Notes: generated by a model from the letters alone, not told the origin. A stretch of DNA of 64,000 nt from Bacteroidales bacterium (GCA_016290295.1 JAEETJ010000005.1:62001-126000); one strand, 5' to 3'. Shown: positions 1-10,235, counted from the stretch's first letter. Made by a program: numbers and translations.

Positions 1-239
1 AGAGGATAAGCAATAATGACACCCTCCATGGGCTGAAATTCAGCCACTGCCGTCACAGGACCTTGTGGAGCAGCCGTGAAATTCATACTGGCCTTGACTG
101 GCAACGTGTGCATCAGCAACTGTTCTTCTGCTGTCAAACGGTATGGAAAAGCAGGATGTTCATCGTAAAGGTCCGACTGGGCAGACAGCAATAATGACAA
201 GCCAAGAAAGAATGTAGCAAATAAAAATTTTTTCATCAT
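1..239 (-). CDS. Agmatine deiminase / peptidyl-arginine deiminase family protein, secreted (N-terminal part only, runs off the window)
   Basis: Reverse-strand translation from ATG at 239: MMKKFLFATFFLGLSLLLSAQSDLYDEHPAFPYRLTAEEQ...APQGPVTAVAEFQPMEGVIIAYPL; signal peptide plus the PVxxVAEfqPMEGVxIxYPL motif. Confidence 0.7.
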   Translation of the reverse strand, partial: MMKKFLFATFFLGLSLLLSAQSDLYDEHPAFPYRLTAEEQLLMHTLPVKASMNFTAAPQGPVTAVAEFQPMEGVIIAYP

Positions 240-397
240 TCCAATAATTTTTTGAAGCTGCAAAAATACAAAAAAACGCCTTTCCTTATATATTTTCATA
301 CAAATGATAAGTCTTGTCTCTGCAATAAATTTTACAGGTCTGTCATTAATTCGAGAAATTTATGTAACTTTGCAGTTTGTATCAATTAAAACTAATT

Positions 398-1786
398 ATG
401 GCATTAATTAAATCTATCTCAGGCATCAGAGGAACCATCGGTGGCAAAGCCGGTGACAACCTCACCCCCATCGATATTGTACAATTCACCACTGCTTTCG
501 TCATGTTTTTGCGGAAAGACGACAGTCAGAAAAAACTAACTTTGATTGTCGGTCGCGACGCCCGTATTTCAGGCGACAGAATCAATAAATTGGTATGCAG
601 CACTTTACAGTTTATGGGAGTAGATGTCATCGACTTAGGTTTATCTACTACGCCAACGGTGGAAATGACTGTTATCCAGCAACATGCCGATGCAGGTATC
701 ATTATTACCGCCAGTCACAATCCCATGCAATGGAATGCCCTGAAACTGCTCAACAGCAAAGGCGAGTTTATTTCAGGAGCAGAAGGCAAGGAATTACTTG
801 AAATTATTGATAAACAAGATTTTGTATATTCAGATATCAAAAATCTTGGTAATTATACACAATATGATAATGCTATCAACGACCATATTGAAGCCATTTT
901 GAAGCTGCCTTTGGTGGATGCCCAAGCGATTGCCAAAGCCGACTTGTCGGTCATTGTGGACTGTGTCAATTCCACCGGTGGTATAGCCCTGAAACCGTTA
1001 TTAGAAAGACTGGGAGTGACCAAAATCAAGCTGCTGTATGGAGAGCCCACAGGTATCTTCCCGCACAATCCGGAGCCCATTCCAGAGCACCTGTCCGAGA
1101 TTTCCAACGAAATGAAACGCCATAATTACGATGTAGGCTTTGTAGTGGATCCTGATGTGGACCGTCTGGCCATTGTCAAAGACGACGGCGAGATGTTTGT
1201 GGAAGAATACACCCTGGTAGCAGTAGCCGATTACATCCTGCAAAACGAGAAAGGAAACACTGTTTCCAACTTATCGTCTTCCAGAGCTTTACGCGATGTA
1301 AGCCAACGCTACGGGGTGGATTACAATGCCGCTGCCGTGGGCGAGGTGAATGTTGTAGCCAAAATGAAAGAAACCAACGCCATTATCGGCGGCGAAGGCA
1401 ACGGTGGCGTGATTTATCCTGCCCTTCACTACGGACGCGACGCACTGGTAGGTGTAGCTCTTTTCCTCAGCTATATGGCCAAAAGCAAGAAGAGCTGCTC
1501 GGCAATCCGTGCTCAATATCCGGCTTATTTCATCTCCAAAAACAAAATCGAACTGCAGCCGAACATGAATGTGAAGCACATTCTGGACAGCATCGCAGAA
1601 GATTACAAGCAGTATGAGGTGAACCGCATTGATGGAGTGAAGATTGACTTTGACAACGGTTGGGTACACTTACGGACCTCCAACACTGAGCCCATCATCC
1701 GCATCTATGCCGAGGCCGGCACCGAAGAACAAGCCGAGCATCTGGCACAGAAAATCATGCTGGACATCCGTGAAGCAATGAAATAA
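398..1786 (+). CDS. glmM: Phosphoglucosamine mutase / phosphomannomutase family (alpha-D-phosphohexomutase)
   Basis: TASHNPMQWNALKLL phosphoserine loop, DPDVDRLAIV metal loop, RTSNTEPIIRIYAEA C-terminal motif. ATG at 398 preferred over the track start at 377; TAACTTTG -7 box at 365-372. Confidence 0.88.
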   Translation: MALIKSISGIRGTIGGKAGDNLTPIDIVQFTTAFVMFLRKDDSQKKLTLIVGRDARISGDRINKLVCSTLQFMGVDVIDLGLSTTPTVEMTVIQQHADAGIIITASHNPMQWNALKLLNSKGEFISGAEGKELLEIIDKQDFVYSDIKNLGNYTQYDNAINDHIEAILKLPLVDAQAIAKADLSVIVDCVNSTGGIALKPLLERLGVTKIKLLYGEPTGIFPHNPEPIPEHLSEISNEMKRHNYDVGFVVDPDVDRLAIVKDDGEMFVEEYTLVAVADYILQNEKGNTVSNLSSSRALRDVSQRYGVDYNAAAVGEVNVVAKMKETNAIIGGEGNGGVIYPALHYGRDALVGVALFLSYMAKSKKSCSAIRAQYPAYFISKNKIELQPNMNVKHILDSIAEDYKQYEVNRIDGVKIDFDNGWVHLRTSNTEPIIRIYAEAGTEEQAEHLAQKIMLDIREAMK

Positions 1787-1857
1787 TTAGCAAATTAGTT
1801 AATTAGCAAATTAGTTAATTAGTTAATTTTCGAATGAAAAATATAGCAATTTAGTTC

Positions 1858-2973
1858 ATGAAAAATTGGATTTTTCCACTTATCCTTATTGGCTTTCTTG
1901 CCATATTGGGGCTTGCTGTATGGTATCTGGCGCGACGCACCGCCTTCATTTTCGGCACCCGCGCAACTTGGTGGTATGTGACATACAGTCTCCTGCTGGT
2001 AGGAAGTTTTGTCTTTATGTTTTTGGCTTCACAGCCCTGGACAGTCAACCCCATTGGTCACATTTGCTCCATAGCCAGCAGTGTGATAGTCGGTTTACTA
2101 TTGTACCTGTTGGTATTCATGCTATTGGTAGATATCGTACAGCTGTTCGCCCACATGCCCCACTGGCTTTTCGGCACTATAGTGGGAGTGCTCACACTTG
2201 GCGTATGCGGCATTGCCACACACAAGGCCCTAAATCCCAAGTTGGCAGAGGTAACTGTGCAACTGCCCAAACTGCAGCAACCCCTGCGGGCTGTCCAGCT
2301 GACAGACACCCATATCGGACATTTCAGAGGGAAAAATCATGTGCAAAAGCTGGTGAACCTCGTCAACGAAGCCAAGCCAGACATCATTTTCTTTACTGGC
2401 GACTGCTTCGAAAGCTGGTATAATTTCAATGCCCAGACGCTTGAACCGTTCGCCCAACTCAAAGCCCCCATATATTTTGTCGAAGGCAACCACGATGGCT
2501 ATGTAAACAACAAGCGAGCCAAACAACTGCTGCGCGAAGCAGGAGTTCATGTACTGGAAAACGAAGTTACCACCGACAAAGGATTATGCATTGTAGGACT
2601 GGAATACATGTCTGCCGACACAAAGCGCGTGAACGCACATGCACCCTATCGCTCAGAGACGATTGAGAGCACCCTACCCTCACTTCCCATTGACAAAACA
2701 CTGCCTGTCATTGCTTTGCAACACAGCCCAATTGGCTCCGACTATATTGAAAAGGCAGGTATCGACCTGCTGCTATCAGGACACACCCATGGCGGACAAC
2801 TCTGGCCACTTACCTGGATTAACAACCATGCGTTTCGTTATAACAAAGGTCTAAACAAACAAAATACGCTGCAAATATACACTTCCTGTGGTTCAGGCTC
2901 TTTCGGTCCCCCCATGCGTTTAGGCACCTCTAGCGAAGTTACTTTGCTGCATCTGGAACCAGCCAGCAAGTAA
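1858..2973 (+). CDS. Membrane-anchored metallophosphoesterase
   Basis: N-terminal TM helices; LTDTHIGH, FTGDCFE, GNHDGY and SGHTHGGQLWP metallophosphoesterase motifs. Confidence 0.88.
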   Translation: MKNWIFPLILIGFLAILGLAVWYLARRTAFIFGTRATWWYVTYSLLLVGSFVFMFLASQPWTVNPIGHICSIASSVIVGLLLYLLVFMLLVDIVQLFAHMPHWLFGTIVGVLTLGVCGIATHKALNPKLAEVTVQLPKLQQPLRAVQLTDTHIGHFRGKNHVQKLVNLVNEAKPDIIFFTGDCFESWYNFNAQTLEPFAQLKAPIYFVEGNHDGYVNNKRAKQLLREAGVHVLENEVTTDKGLCIVGLEYMSADTKRVNAHAPYRSETIESTLPSLPIDKTLPVIALQHSPIGSDYIEKAGIDLLLSGHTHGGQLWPLTWINNHAFRYNKGLNKQNTLQIYTSCGSGSFGPPMRLGTSSEVTLLHLEPASK

Positions 2974-2992
2974 TGCTTTTTCTGTTTCCACA

Positions 2993-4531
2993 TTAGAATC
3001 CCACTTTCACGCCGAAGTGGATTTTACCGGTTTTGAACGAGATAGGGCTATTATGCTGATGACCTAAAGCATAACTTAGGTAAAACATTCCCGCTTTGGT
3101 ATCGAAGGACAAGCCCAGACCAAAACCAAAGGGCAAATCCCTGAAATAGTTGTTCGGAATGTTGCGCTCGTACCAAGCGGCATTAAAAAAGGCATTAATA
3201 TAAGAACGGCGGGCGAACAAAAAGCGCAATTCTGTAAGGGCGATGGCATAGGATGAACAATAAATGGCCTTCTCATCGAAACCCTGCAAGGAGTTCATGC
3301 CACCAATACGGAATAATTCATTCAAATACAACTTATTACCAAACATCGTACCGCCATTGAGTCCCAAGACGAGGACAAAGCGCTTATGCAGAGGCACAAA
3401 ACCCGTCAAATCAGCTGCAAGACGGTAATTGGTGGTTCTCATTTCCATACCCTCATAAAAAGACTCTTCAGTCTTGGCATTCTTGATGATCTTCCGTCTT
3501 CCTACCGCACCATTTACACAGAAAGACATTCCTTTCCGAGGATTATACAGATAGTCTAACTTTCTGATATTGAATTCTATACCATACATCGATTTTCCAT
3601 AGTCTATCAATCCCGCATCCGCCGACAGCAAGGAGGCGGTCAGTATTCTGGAGGATGTATAGTTGAAATAAGCACGGGCATAGCTGTTACCCATAAACGA
3701 GTATTGAAGGCCTATTTCATAGTTCATAGTGAGATACGATGTATCTTTCTTGTCCAAATCAAACTGTCCATTCACGCCAAAAGGAGTACGAAACAAGTAA
3801 GGAAAATTCAGCAACACCGAAAGATTCTGAGAATAGCGTTCCGTGCTGCGCCATTGCAGGGCAATCCTCTCCCCTATCTTGAACAGATTCCGCAAATCCA
3901 AATTCAGCTCTCCGTTCAATGACACTTTGCCAGTCCGTTCGTCCACTGGCACAAGTCCGATATAGCCGTCGAACTGACTGCATTTCCGCTTGGCAAGATA
4001 TAGATACAGGTAACATTTATTGTTGACAAACTCAATGGACGACGGACTGATTTCCGTCACAAAAGGCAGCTCCGCCAACTTGGAAGGAATATCGGCAACG
4101 ATGCTCTCCTTGTACGCTTTTTTCCGCCGCCAGCCCAAATAAGGATATAGGTAAGCACTTGATAATCGGGCATCTCCATTGATAACAATACTATCGAAAG
4201 TTATGTACTCATGCCTGTCGATTTTCAATACTGCAGTAGCATACTGTTCTTGCATGTCCAGACTGTCCAGGCGGACCTCCGCAAAAGGAAAACCATTATT
4301 TTCGAAATACGAGACAAGCTGCTGCGAGAATTTAGGATAGTCCGCCAAACGCAAAACATTATTTCTGCAATATGATAAGGTATTCGACTGTTTCAGCAAA
4401 CTTTGGGTGACGGAATCCATACGTAGATAAGCTGAATATTGCGTCTTTTTTCCCTTGTTTTGACCAAATAGGGAAAACAGACTCCAAAAGAGGAAAAAGG
4501 CAAATAAGAATAACTTATTAATCTTCAACAA
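2993..4531 (-). CDS. Omp85/BamA-like outer-membrane protein (surface-antigen beta-barrel with POTRA-like N-terminus)
   Basis: Signal peptide; RIGGMNSLQGFDEKAIYCSSYAIALTELRF (GG..lRGF..... motif of Omp85 barrels); terminal aromatic KVGF. Confidence 0.75.
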   Translation of the reverse strand: MLKINKLFLFAFFLFWSLFSLFGQNKGKKTQYSAYLRMDSVTQSLLKQSNTLSYCRNNVLRLADYPKFSQQLVSYFENNGFPFAEVRLDSLDMQEQYATAVLKIDRHEYITFDSIVINGDARLSSAYLYPYLGWRRKKAYKESIVADIPSKLAELPFVTEISPSSIEFVNNKCYLYLYLAKRKCSQFDGYIGLVPVDERTGKVSLNGELNLDLRNLFKIGERIALQWRSTERYSQNLSVLLNFPYLFRTPFGVNGQFDLDKKDTSYLTMNYEIGLQYSFMGNSYARAYFNYTSSRILTASLLSADAGLIDYGKSMYGIEFNIRKLDYLYNPRKGMSFCVNGAVGRRKIIKNAKTEESFYEGMEMRTTNYRLAADLTGFVPLHKRFVLVLGLNGGTMFGNKLYLNELFRIGGMNSLQGFDEKAIYCSSYAIALTELRFLFARRSYINAFFNAAWYERNIPNNYFRDLPFGFGLGLSFDTKAGMFYLSYALGHQHNSPISFKTGKIHFGVKVGF

Positions 4532-4616
4532 CTTATCTATCTTTTTAATAGTGATATAATATATAACTTAAAACCACGTTTTTTATTATCTTTGCAAAAT
4601 TAAAAAAAAAGACGAT

Positions 4617-4757
4617 ATGAAAAGAGTATTGCTTGTATTAGGAGTTATTTTAACAGCATTAGTGTTTTTTTCCGCATGTGACACACAGCACAAATGCGCT
4701 GCCTACGGACATTATTCGGAAGTCGTGACCGACATGGAGCAAAACAATCAATTATAA
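4617..4757 (+). CDS. Small putative lipoprotein (46 aa), absent from the supplied ORF track
   Basis: ATG at 4617 gives MKRVLLVLGVILTALVFFSACDTQHKCAAYGHYSEVVTDMEQNNQL*; lipobox-like FSAC; TATCTTTG box at 4587-4594. Confidence 0.6.
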   Translation: MKRVLLVLGVILTALVFFSACDTQHKCAAYGHYSEVVTDMEQNNQL

Positions 4758-4760
4758 AGC

Positions 4761-5540
4761 TTGTCGAAGATGTTGTGTCTGAGCGGTAAAAAACATATTC
4801 TTGAATGTGGACTTTTGACAGTCTTGTTCATGCTTATGTTTTTTTTTTCAGACGCACAGGACATTGCTGATTCAACGGAACATGTGGTAACAGCAAGGGA
4901 ATGGAATTTCAACATTGAGATTAACACATCAGGCGCAGGACTATGGTTTCAGAAAGGATGGACACCGGACTATTACAACAAGCACTTCTTCGAGGTGGGC
5001 GGGGCATACAACCGTCATCCGAAAGCGGTGAGAGTCAAAAGTTCCTTGTACAACGGGGCGACATCGTTCTGCTACGGAAAGTTATGCGACTTGTTCTTTT
5101 TGCGTGCGGGCTACGGTTACCAGCGCACCTTGCACCACAAGCCCTATTGGGGAGGTGTCAGTATCCGTTACACTCTGTCGGCAGGTTTGTCGTTGGGACT
5201 GGTTTTTCCAACCCACCTAAGAGTTGTTGACTCCCGTGGCATAGTTACCATAGAAAAATACGACCCGGAGACCGTTGATGCCGCTGACATTTTAGGACAT
5301 GCGCCTTTCTGGACCAATCTGGCACATATCAGCTATCCGCGTCCAGGATTCTATGGCAAAACCGGCTTCCTGTTCGACTTCAGCAAGAAAGACCAAGCCA
5401 TTCATGCATTGGAGATTGGAGTTTGTTTGGATATGATTTTCCCCTTCGTGCAGCAGATGGCTTTCAACAAGGCAAAACCCTTCTACCTGGCAGGATATTT
5501 GTCGTACAATGTAGGAAAAAAGAAAAGAGTTTTCGAATAG
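4761..5540 (+). CDS. Putative outer-membrane beta-barrel protein
   Basis: Signal peptide, then alternating aromatic beta-strand pattern (GAYNRHPKAVRVKSSLYNGATSFCYGKLCDLFFLRAGYGYQRTL). Confidence 0.55.
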   Translation: MSKMLCLSGKKHILECGLLTVLFMLMFFFSDAQDIADSTEHVVTAREWNFNIEINTSGAGLWFQKGWTPDYYNKHFFEVGGAYNRHPKAVRVKSSLYNGATSFCYGKLCDLFFLRAGYGYQRTLHHKPYWGGVSIRYTLSAGLSLGLVFPTHLRVVDSRGIVTIEKYDPETVDAADILGHAPFWTNLAHISYPRPGFYGKTGFLFDFSKKDQAIHALEIGVCLDMIFPFVQQMAFNKAKPFYLAGYLSYNVGKKKRVFE

Positions 5541-5553
5541 GTGAAAGATAGAA

Positions 5554-5672
5554 GTGATCAGGGGTCAGGGGTCAGGGGATAGAAGTTAATAGTTAATAGT
5601 TAATAGTTAATAGTTATTAGAAATAGAATTCAAAGTTCAAAGTTCAAAATTCAAAATTCAGAATTCAGATTT
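5554..5672. repeat. Degenerate 7-bp tandem repeat tracts (GGTCAGG, AGTTAAT, TTCAAAr units)
   Basis: GGGGTCAGGGGTCAGGGG; GTTAATAGTTAATAGTTAATAGTTAATAG; CAAAGTTCAAAGTTCAAAATTCAAAATTCAGAATTCAG. Confidence 0.9.
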
Positions 5673-5771
5673 AAAGATGTTAATCTCATTAAACTCCTTA
5701 AACCCAAAACTTCTAAACCCTCTGGAAAGAAAAACAATTCAACAATTCAACAAATAAACAATTCAACAACA

Positions 5772-7052
5772 ATGACAAGAGACACACAGATTTTTGATCT
5801 CATTCAAAAAGAGAGAAGCCGTCAGACGAACGGTATCGAATTAATTGCATCAGAGAACTTTGTGAGCGAGCAAGTTATGGAAGCCATGGGTTCCGTGCTG
5901 ACCAACAAATACGCTGAAGGTTATCCTGGAAAGCGTTACTATGGCGGTTGCCAGATTGTGGACCAGACCGAAACCATTGCCATTGAGCGTGCAAAACAGC
6001 TCTACGGTGCTTGCTGGGCAAACGTACAGCCCCACAGTGGCGCACAAGCCAACATGGCCGTATTCTTGGCTTGCCTCAACAGCGGCGACACTTTCATGGG
6101 TATGGACCTGAACCATGGTGGTCACCTCTCACACGGTAGCCCCGTCAACTTCAGCGGTATCAACTACAAAGTGGTGGGTTACCAGGTGAAGGAAGAGACT
6201 GGCACAGTAGATTACGAAGACATGGAGAAGAAGGCTCTCGAGTTCCGTCCGAAACTCATCATCGGTGGTGGTTCTGCCTACAGCCGTGACTGGGATTGGG
6301 CTAAGATGCGTGAGATTGCCGACAAAATCGGTGCTATCCTGATGGGCGACATCAGCCACCCCAGCGGCCTTATTGCCAAGGGTTACCTGAACAATGCCGT
6401 GAAATATTGCCACATCGTGACTACCACCACCCACAAAACCCTCCGTGGACCTCGTGGCGGTCTGATCCTGATGGGCGAAGACTTCGACAACCCATGGGGC
6501 AAGACTACTCCGAAGGGCGAAATCAAGAAGATGAGTGCCCTGCTCGACAGCGCTGTATTCCCTGGCACACAAGGTGGTCCGCTCGAACATGTGATCGCTG
6601 CCAAGGCTGTTGCTTTCGGCGAAGCACTGACCGATGATTATGATCGCTACATCCAGCAGCTGATGAAGAACGCCAAGACTATGTGCGCTGCCTTCATCGA
6701 CAAAGGTTACAAGGTTATCAGCAACGGTACCGACAACCACCTGATGCTCATCGACCTCCGTACCAAATTCCCCGAAATGACTGGTAAAGAAGCCGAAAAC
6801 GCATTGGTCGCCGCTGACATCACTGTCAACAAGAACATGGTGCCTTTCGACAGCCGTAGCGCATTCAAGACCAGCGGTCTGCGTGTGGGTACTCCCGCTA
6901 TCACCACCCGTGGTCTGAAAGAAGACGAAATGGGCGTTATCGTTGAACTGATCGACGACGTTCTGAGCCACATCAACGACACTACCGTGGTTGACAAGGT
7001 AAGAGCCAAAGTCAACAGCATGATGTCCAACCGTCCTCTGTACGCTTGGTAA
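5772..7052 (+). CDS. glyA: Serine hydroxymethyltransferase
   Basis: [39 protein letters not shown] and [14 protein letters not shown] (PLP lysine). Confidence 0.96.
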   Translation: MTRDTQIFDLIQKERSRQTNGIELIASENFVSEQVMEAMGSVLTNKYAEGYPGKRYYGGCQIVDQTETIAIERAKQLYGACWANVQPHSGAQANMAVFLACLNSGDTFMGMDLNHGGHLSHGSPVNFSGINYKVVGYQVKEETGTVDYEDMEKKALEFRPKLIIGGGSAYSRDWDWAKMREIADKIGAILMGDISHPSGLIAKGYLNNAVKYCHIVTTTTHKTLRGPRGGLILMGEDFDNPWGKTTPKGEIKKMSALLDSAVFPGTQGGPLEHVIAAKAVAFGEALTDDYDRYIQQLMKNAKTMCAAFIDKGYKVISNGTDNHLMLIDLRTKFPEMTGKEAENALVAADITVNKNMVPFDSRSAFKTSGLRVGTPAITTRGLKEDEMGVIVELIDDVLSHINDTTVVDKVRAKVNSMMSNRPLYAW

Positions 7053-7154
7053 CAAACCCTTTGCTATGGTGCCATACTTCAAATCCCCCTGCGTGCAATA
7101 AGGATTAAGGTATGGTGCCATAGTTTTTCTGTTAAACCTAAAACTATCATCGTG

Positions 7155-8387
7155 GAAATCAACTTAAGAGCCATCAAACAACGCTTCGGCATCATCGGTT
7201 TTGACCCGGAATTAGACCGGGCCATCAGCATTGCTGTGCAGGTGGCGCCCACGGATTTACCTGTGTTGATTACTGGCGAAAGCGGTGTGGGTAAGGAAAA
7301 CTTTCCAAAAATCATCCACGAATACAGTCCTCGCAAACATGGCCAGTACATTGCCGTCAACTGCGGTGCCATCCCCGAAGGGACTATCGACTCCGAACTT
7401 TTCGGCCATGTCAAGGGAGCTTTCACGGGAGCCACTGAAGACCATACAGGATATTTCGAAACGGCTAACAATGGCACCATTTTCCTGGACGAAGTCGGTG
7501 ACCTGCCCTTGGCCACCCAAGTGCGTTTGCTTCGTGTACTGGAGACCGGCGAATTCATGCGAGTTGGCTCTGCGAAAGTGCAGAAAACCAATGTCAGGGT
7601 GGTCTCTGCTACCAACGTTGATTTAGTCAACCACATCGCCAATGGCAAGTTCAGAAAGGACTTATACTACCGACTGAACACCATACCTATCTCTGTACCA
7701 GCCTTGCGCCAAAGGAAAGAAGACATTTTCCTCTTGTTCACCAAGTTCGCCTCCGACTTTGCCGAAAAATACCACTTCCCGCAAATCACCTTGACGGAAG
7801 GGGCCAAAGAGGCACTCAGCAACTACAACTGGCCCGGCAACATACGACAGCTGAAAAATGTAACCGAGCAAATGTCGCTGATAGAACAGAAAAGGCAGAT
7901 TGACGAAGTGACCATAGCCAAGTACCTGACCAGCCCTATCCCTTCAAAGCTGCCCGCCCTACTGCCCTCCGAAAGCAGTCACAACGAGCAGTTTGAGCGA
8001 GAGCTGATTTTCAAGTTCCTGTCGGACATGAAACGCGAGGTGGGCGAACTGAGAGAGCTGGTGCACCATGTCATTGCCGGAGACTTGAAACCCTCTGAAT
8101 TACAGCAAGATTATCAGCACATCCACCCTGTCAAGACACCACCGGTGATGTACGACCTGCCAGCAGACGACACCACCATCTCCATCAGCAAGGAAGACAT
8201 CGACAAATCAGAGCCTTTCCAAGAATCGGAGATTATTGAAGACACCCATTATTCCTTGGTGGATAATGAAAAAGAAATGATAATCAAAGCTTTACAGAAA
8301 CACAACAACAAGCGCTCCGCCGCCGCCCAAGAGCTGGGCATTTCGGAGAGAACGCTGTATAGGAAGATCAAGGAGATGGGAATATGA
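7155..8387 (+). CDS. Sigma-54-dependent transcriptional activator (AAA+ with Fis-type HTH, no receiver domain)
   Basis: GESGVGKE Walker A, GAFTGA sigma-54 contact loop, FLDEVGDLPL, C-terminal HTH NNKRSAAAQELGISERTLYRKIKEMGI. Confidence 0.9.
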   Translation, partial: EINLRAIKQRFGIIGFDPELDRAISIAVQVAPTDLPVLITGESGVGKENFPKIIHEYSPRKHGQYIAVNCGAIPEGTIDSELFGHVKGAFTGATEDHTGYFETANNGTIFLDEVGDLPLATQVRLLRVLETGEFMRVGSAKVQKTNVRVVSATNVDLVNHIANGKFRKDLYYRLNTIPISVPALRQRKEDIFLLFTKFASDFAEKYHFPQITLTEGAKEALSNYNWPGNIRQLKNVTEQMSLIEQKRQIDEVTIAKYLTSPIPSKLPALLPSESSHNEQFERELIFKFLSDMKREVGELRELVHHVIAGDLKPSELQQDYQHIHPVKTPPVMYDLPADDTTISISKEDIDKSEPFQESEIIEDTHYSLVDNEKEMIIKALQKHNNKRSAAAQELGISERTLYRKIKEMGI

Positions 8388-8534
8388 TGATTACTAATTA
8401 GCAAATTAGCAAATTAGTAAATGTGCTAATTATCAATGTGCTAATGTGCTAATGAAATTAAGAACTAAAAAATAAAGAATGTAGGGCTGTCATATCATGG
8501 CAGCCGAAAAAAATTTCAAATAAACGCTTGCTAT

Positions 8535-9062
8535 ATGCACAAACACGGAAAAATATTGAATTGGGTCAACATAACCTTGCTGGTGTTGGTTGTGGTGTTG
8601 TCGGGATGCCGGATGACGGTATCGTTGACGGGCGGCAACATCGACCCAAGAGCCAAGACCGTGTATGTGCAAACTTTCACCAACAACTCATCCTTGGTCA
8701 ATCCCACACTCAGTCAAGAGTTTACCACAGCTTTGAAAAACAGAATCCAGAATCAGACCCCGTTGACCATCATTAACAATACGGGTGGCGACTACAATCT
8801 GGAAGGCGAAATCATCAACTACACCATCACTCCTATTGCTATCCAAGGCAACGACGCCGCTGCCATGAACAGGCTAACCATCACTGTAAGAGTACGTTTC
8901 TCCAACAGCTTTGACGAGAATCAGGACTTCGACCAGTCTTTCTCCCGCTATGCGGATTACCCCAGCACACAGAATTTCACCTCTGTAGAAAGCACCTTGG
9001 TTAACGAAATAAACGAGGCACTCACAGAAGACATCTTCAACAAAGCATTTGTTAACTGGTAA
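8535..9062 (+). CDS. lptE: LptE family LPS-assembly lipoprotein
   Basis: Lipobox LSGCRM; TVYVQTFTNNSSLVNPTLSQEFTTALKNRI; directly downstream of the sigma-54 regulator, an order I recall as common in Bacteroidetes. Confidence 0.7.
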   Translation: MHKHGKILNWVNITLLVLVVVLSGCRMTVSLTGGNIDPRAKTVYVQTFTNNSSLVNPTLSQEFTTALKNRIQNQTPLTIINNTGGDYNLEGEIINYTITPIAIQGNDAAAMNRLTITVRVRFSNSFDENQDFDQSFSRYADYPSTQNFTSVESTLVNEINEALTEDIFNKAFVNW

Positions 9063-9064
9063 CT

Positions 9065-9874
9065 ATGGAAAAAATCATCATCGGCAATTACATCGGGAAT
9101 GAGCTTTCCGCCAACGATCCGGGCAAAGTACTGGCATACTACCATCAGCAGTACCCTTGCTCAAACGTGATGACACTACTCTACCTTAAAATGTTGGAGG
9201 AAGACCGTCCCAAAGAATACGAGAAGGTCAAATCAACCCTTTTACTATCCTTATACAATCGCAACAAATTCCACCAGTTCCAGCTAAGCAACCAACCACT
9301 TTATGCTGGCCATACGCACACCCCTGCAACAGCCGAAGACAAGACTGTTGCCGTTGAAGATAAGACTGTTACGACTGAAGACAAGGCAACGACAGTTGAA
9401 GAAAGCACTGTCACATTGCCTATAGAAAAAACTGAAGAAGAGCCAGTTACGCCCAATACATCGGTCATCAACGAGGTAAAGAAACTCATCAACAAAACAG
9501 GCACCGAGGCTCATCCTTCATCCATTGAAGAGGAAATGGGCATGGAGAAGACCTTCGAAGCACCGACCATCAACTTAGAGGAAGACCAGTCGGTGGTCAT
9601 CGACTCGCTCATTGCAAAATTCGGAGGCAATCCTTCCACAATTAAAAGAGCCGCCAAGATTTTAGAGCCGCTCGCCAACTATTCCGAAGGCAGCTTAGAC
9701 GAGGACGAAGAAATCGTAAGTAAAACATTAGCAATTATTTACGCCGAGCAAGGCTATAGTGGAAAAGCCATCAAGATGCTCAAAAAATTAAGCTTGATTT
9801 TTCCAGAAAAAAGTAGTATTTTTGCCAGTCATATTGAAATGATAAAGAACGGAAAATATAATCAAATAAATTAG
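9065..9874 (+). CDS. Hypothetical protein with a Thr/Glu/Asp/Lys-rich 7-aa repeat tract
   Basis: Intact ORF between lptE and secG; internal TAEDKTV/AVEDKTV/TTEDKAT/TVEESTV repeats. Confidence 0.6.
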   Translation: MEKIIIGNYIGNELSANDPGKVLAYYHQQYPCSNVMTLLYLKMLEEDRPKEYEKVKSTLLLSLYNRNKFHQFQLSNQPLYAGHTHTPATAEDKTVAVEDKTVTTEDKATTVEESTVTLPIEKTEEEPVTPNTSVINEVKKLINKTGTEAHPSSIEEEMGMEKTFEAPTINLEEDQSVVIDSLIAKFGGNPSTIKRAAKILEPLANYSEGSLDEDEEIVSKTLAIIYAEQGYSGKAIKMLKKLSLIFPEKSSIFASHIEMIKNGKYNQIN

Positions 9875-9880
9875 AAAAAA

Positions 9881-10174
9881 ATGTTGACATTAGTAGTTGT
9901 ATTAGTAGTTATCGCATGTATCATTTTGGCTTTCATCGTATTGATTCAGAACTCCAAAGGTGGTGGTTTGGCTTCCAACTTCGCAGCCTCCAACCAGATC
10001 ATGGGTGTGAGAAAGACCACTGACTTTCTGGAAAAAGCCACTTGGGGACTTGCAGCTTTTGTCATGGTACTCTGCTTCGTATGCGCTTTCTTGGTAAAGA
10101 ACGAGTACAAAGCCAACAATCCATATTCTGGTCCTCAGACCGAGCAAGTTGATGACAGCGCAGCTGAAGAATAA
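9881..10174 (+). CDS. secG: Preprotein translocase subunit SecG
   Basis: VLIQNSKGGGLASNFAASNQIMGVRKTTDFLEKATW SecG core. Confidence 0.9.
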   Translation: MLTLVVVLVVIACIILAFIVLIQNSKGGGLASNFAASNQIMGVRKTTDFLEKATWGLAAFVMVLCFVCAFLVKNEYKANNPYSGPQTEQVDDSAAEE

Positions 10175-10194
10175 CATTCGAAGACCATAAAATC

Positions 10195-10226
10195 AAAAAG
10201 AGGATTTCGATAATCCTCTTTTTTTT
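10195..10226 (+). terminator. Rho-independent terminator after secG
   Basis: AAAAAGAGGATT-TCGAT-AATCCTCTTTTTT. Confidence 0.75.
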
Positions 10227-10235
10227 GTCGTAAAA

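Noticed and set aside
5554-5672. Repeat tracts as sequencing or assembly artefacts
   Set aside because: Units are degenerate, differ between loci, switch within a gap and are embedded in-frame in coding sequence, which does not fit adapter or collapse artefacts. Long-read confirmation is still advisable.
6129-7121. 330-aa ORF antisense to glyA
   Set aside because: Lies entirely opposite a highly conserved glyA reading frame; composition is the usual codon-bias shadow and there is no recognisable domain.
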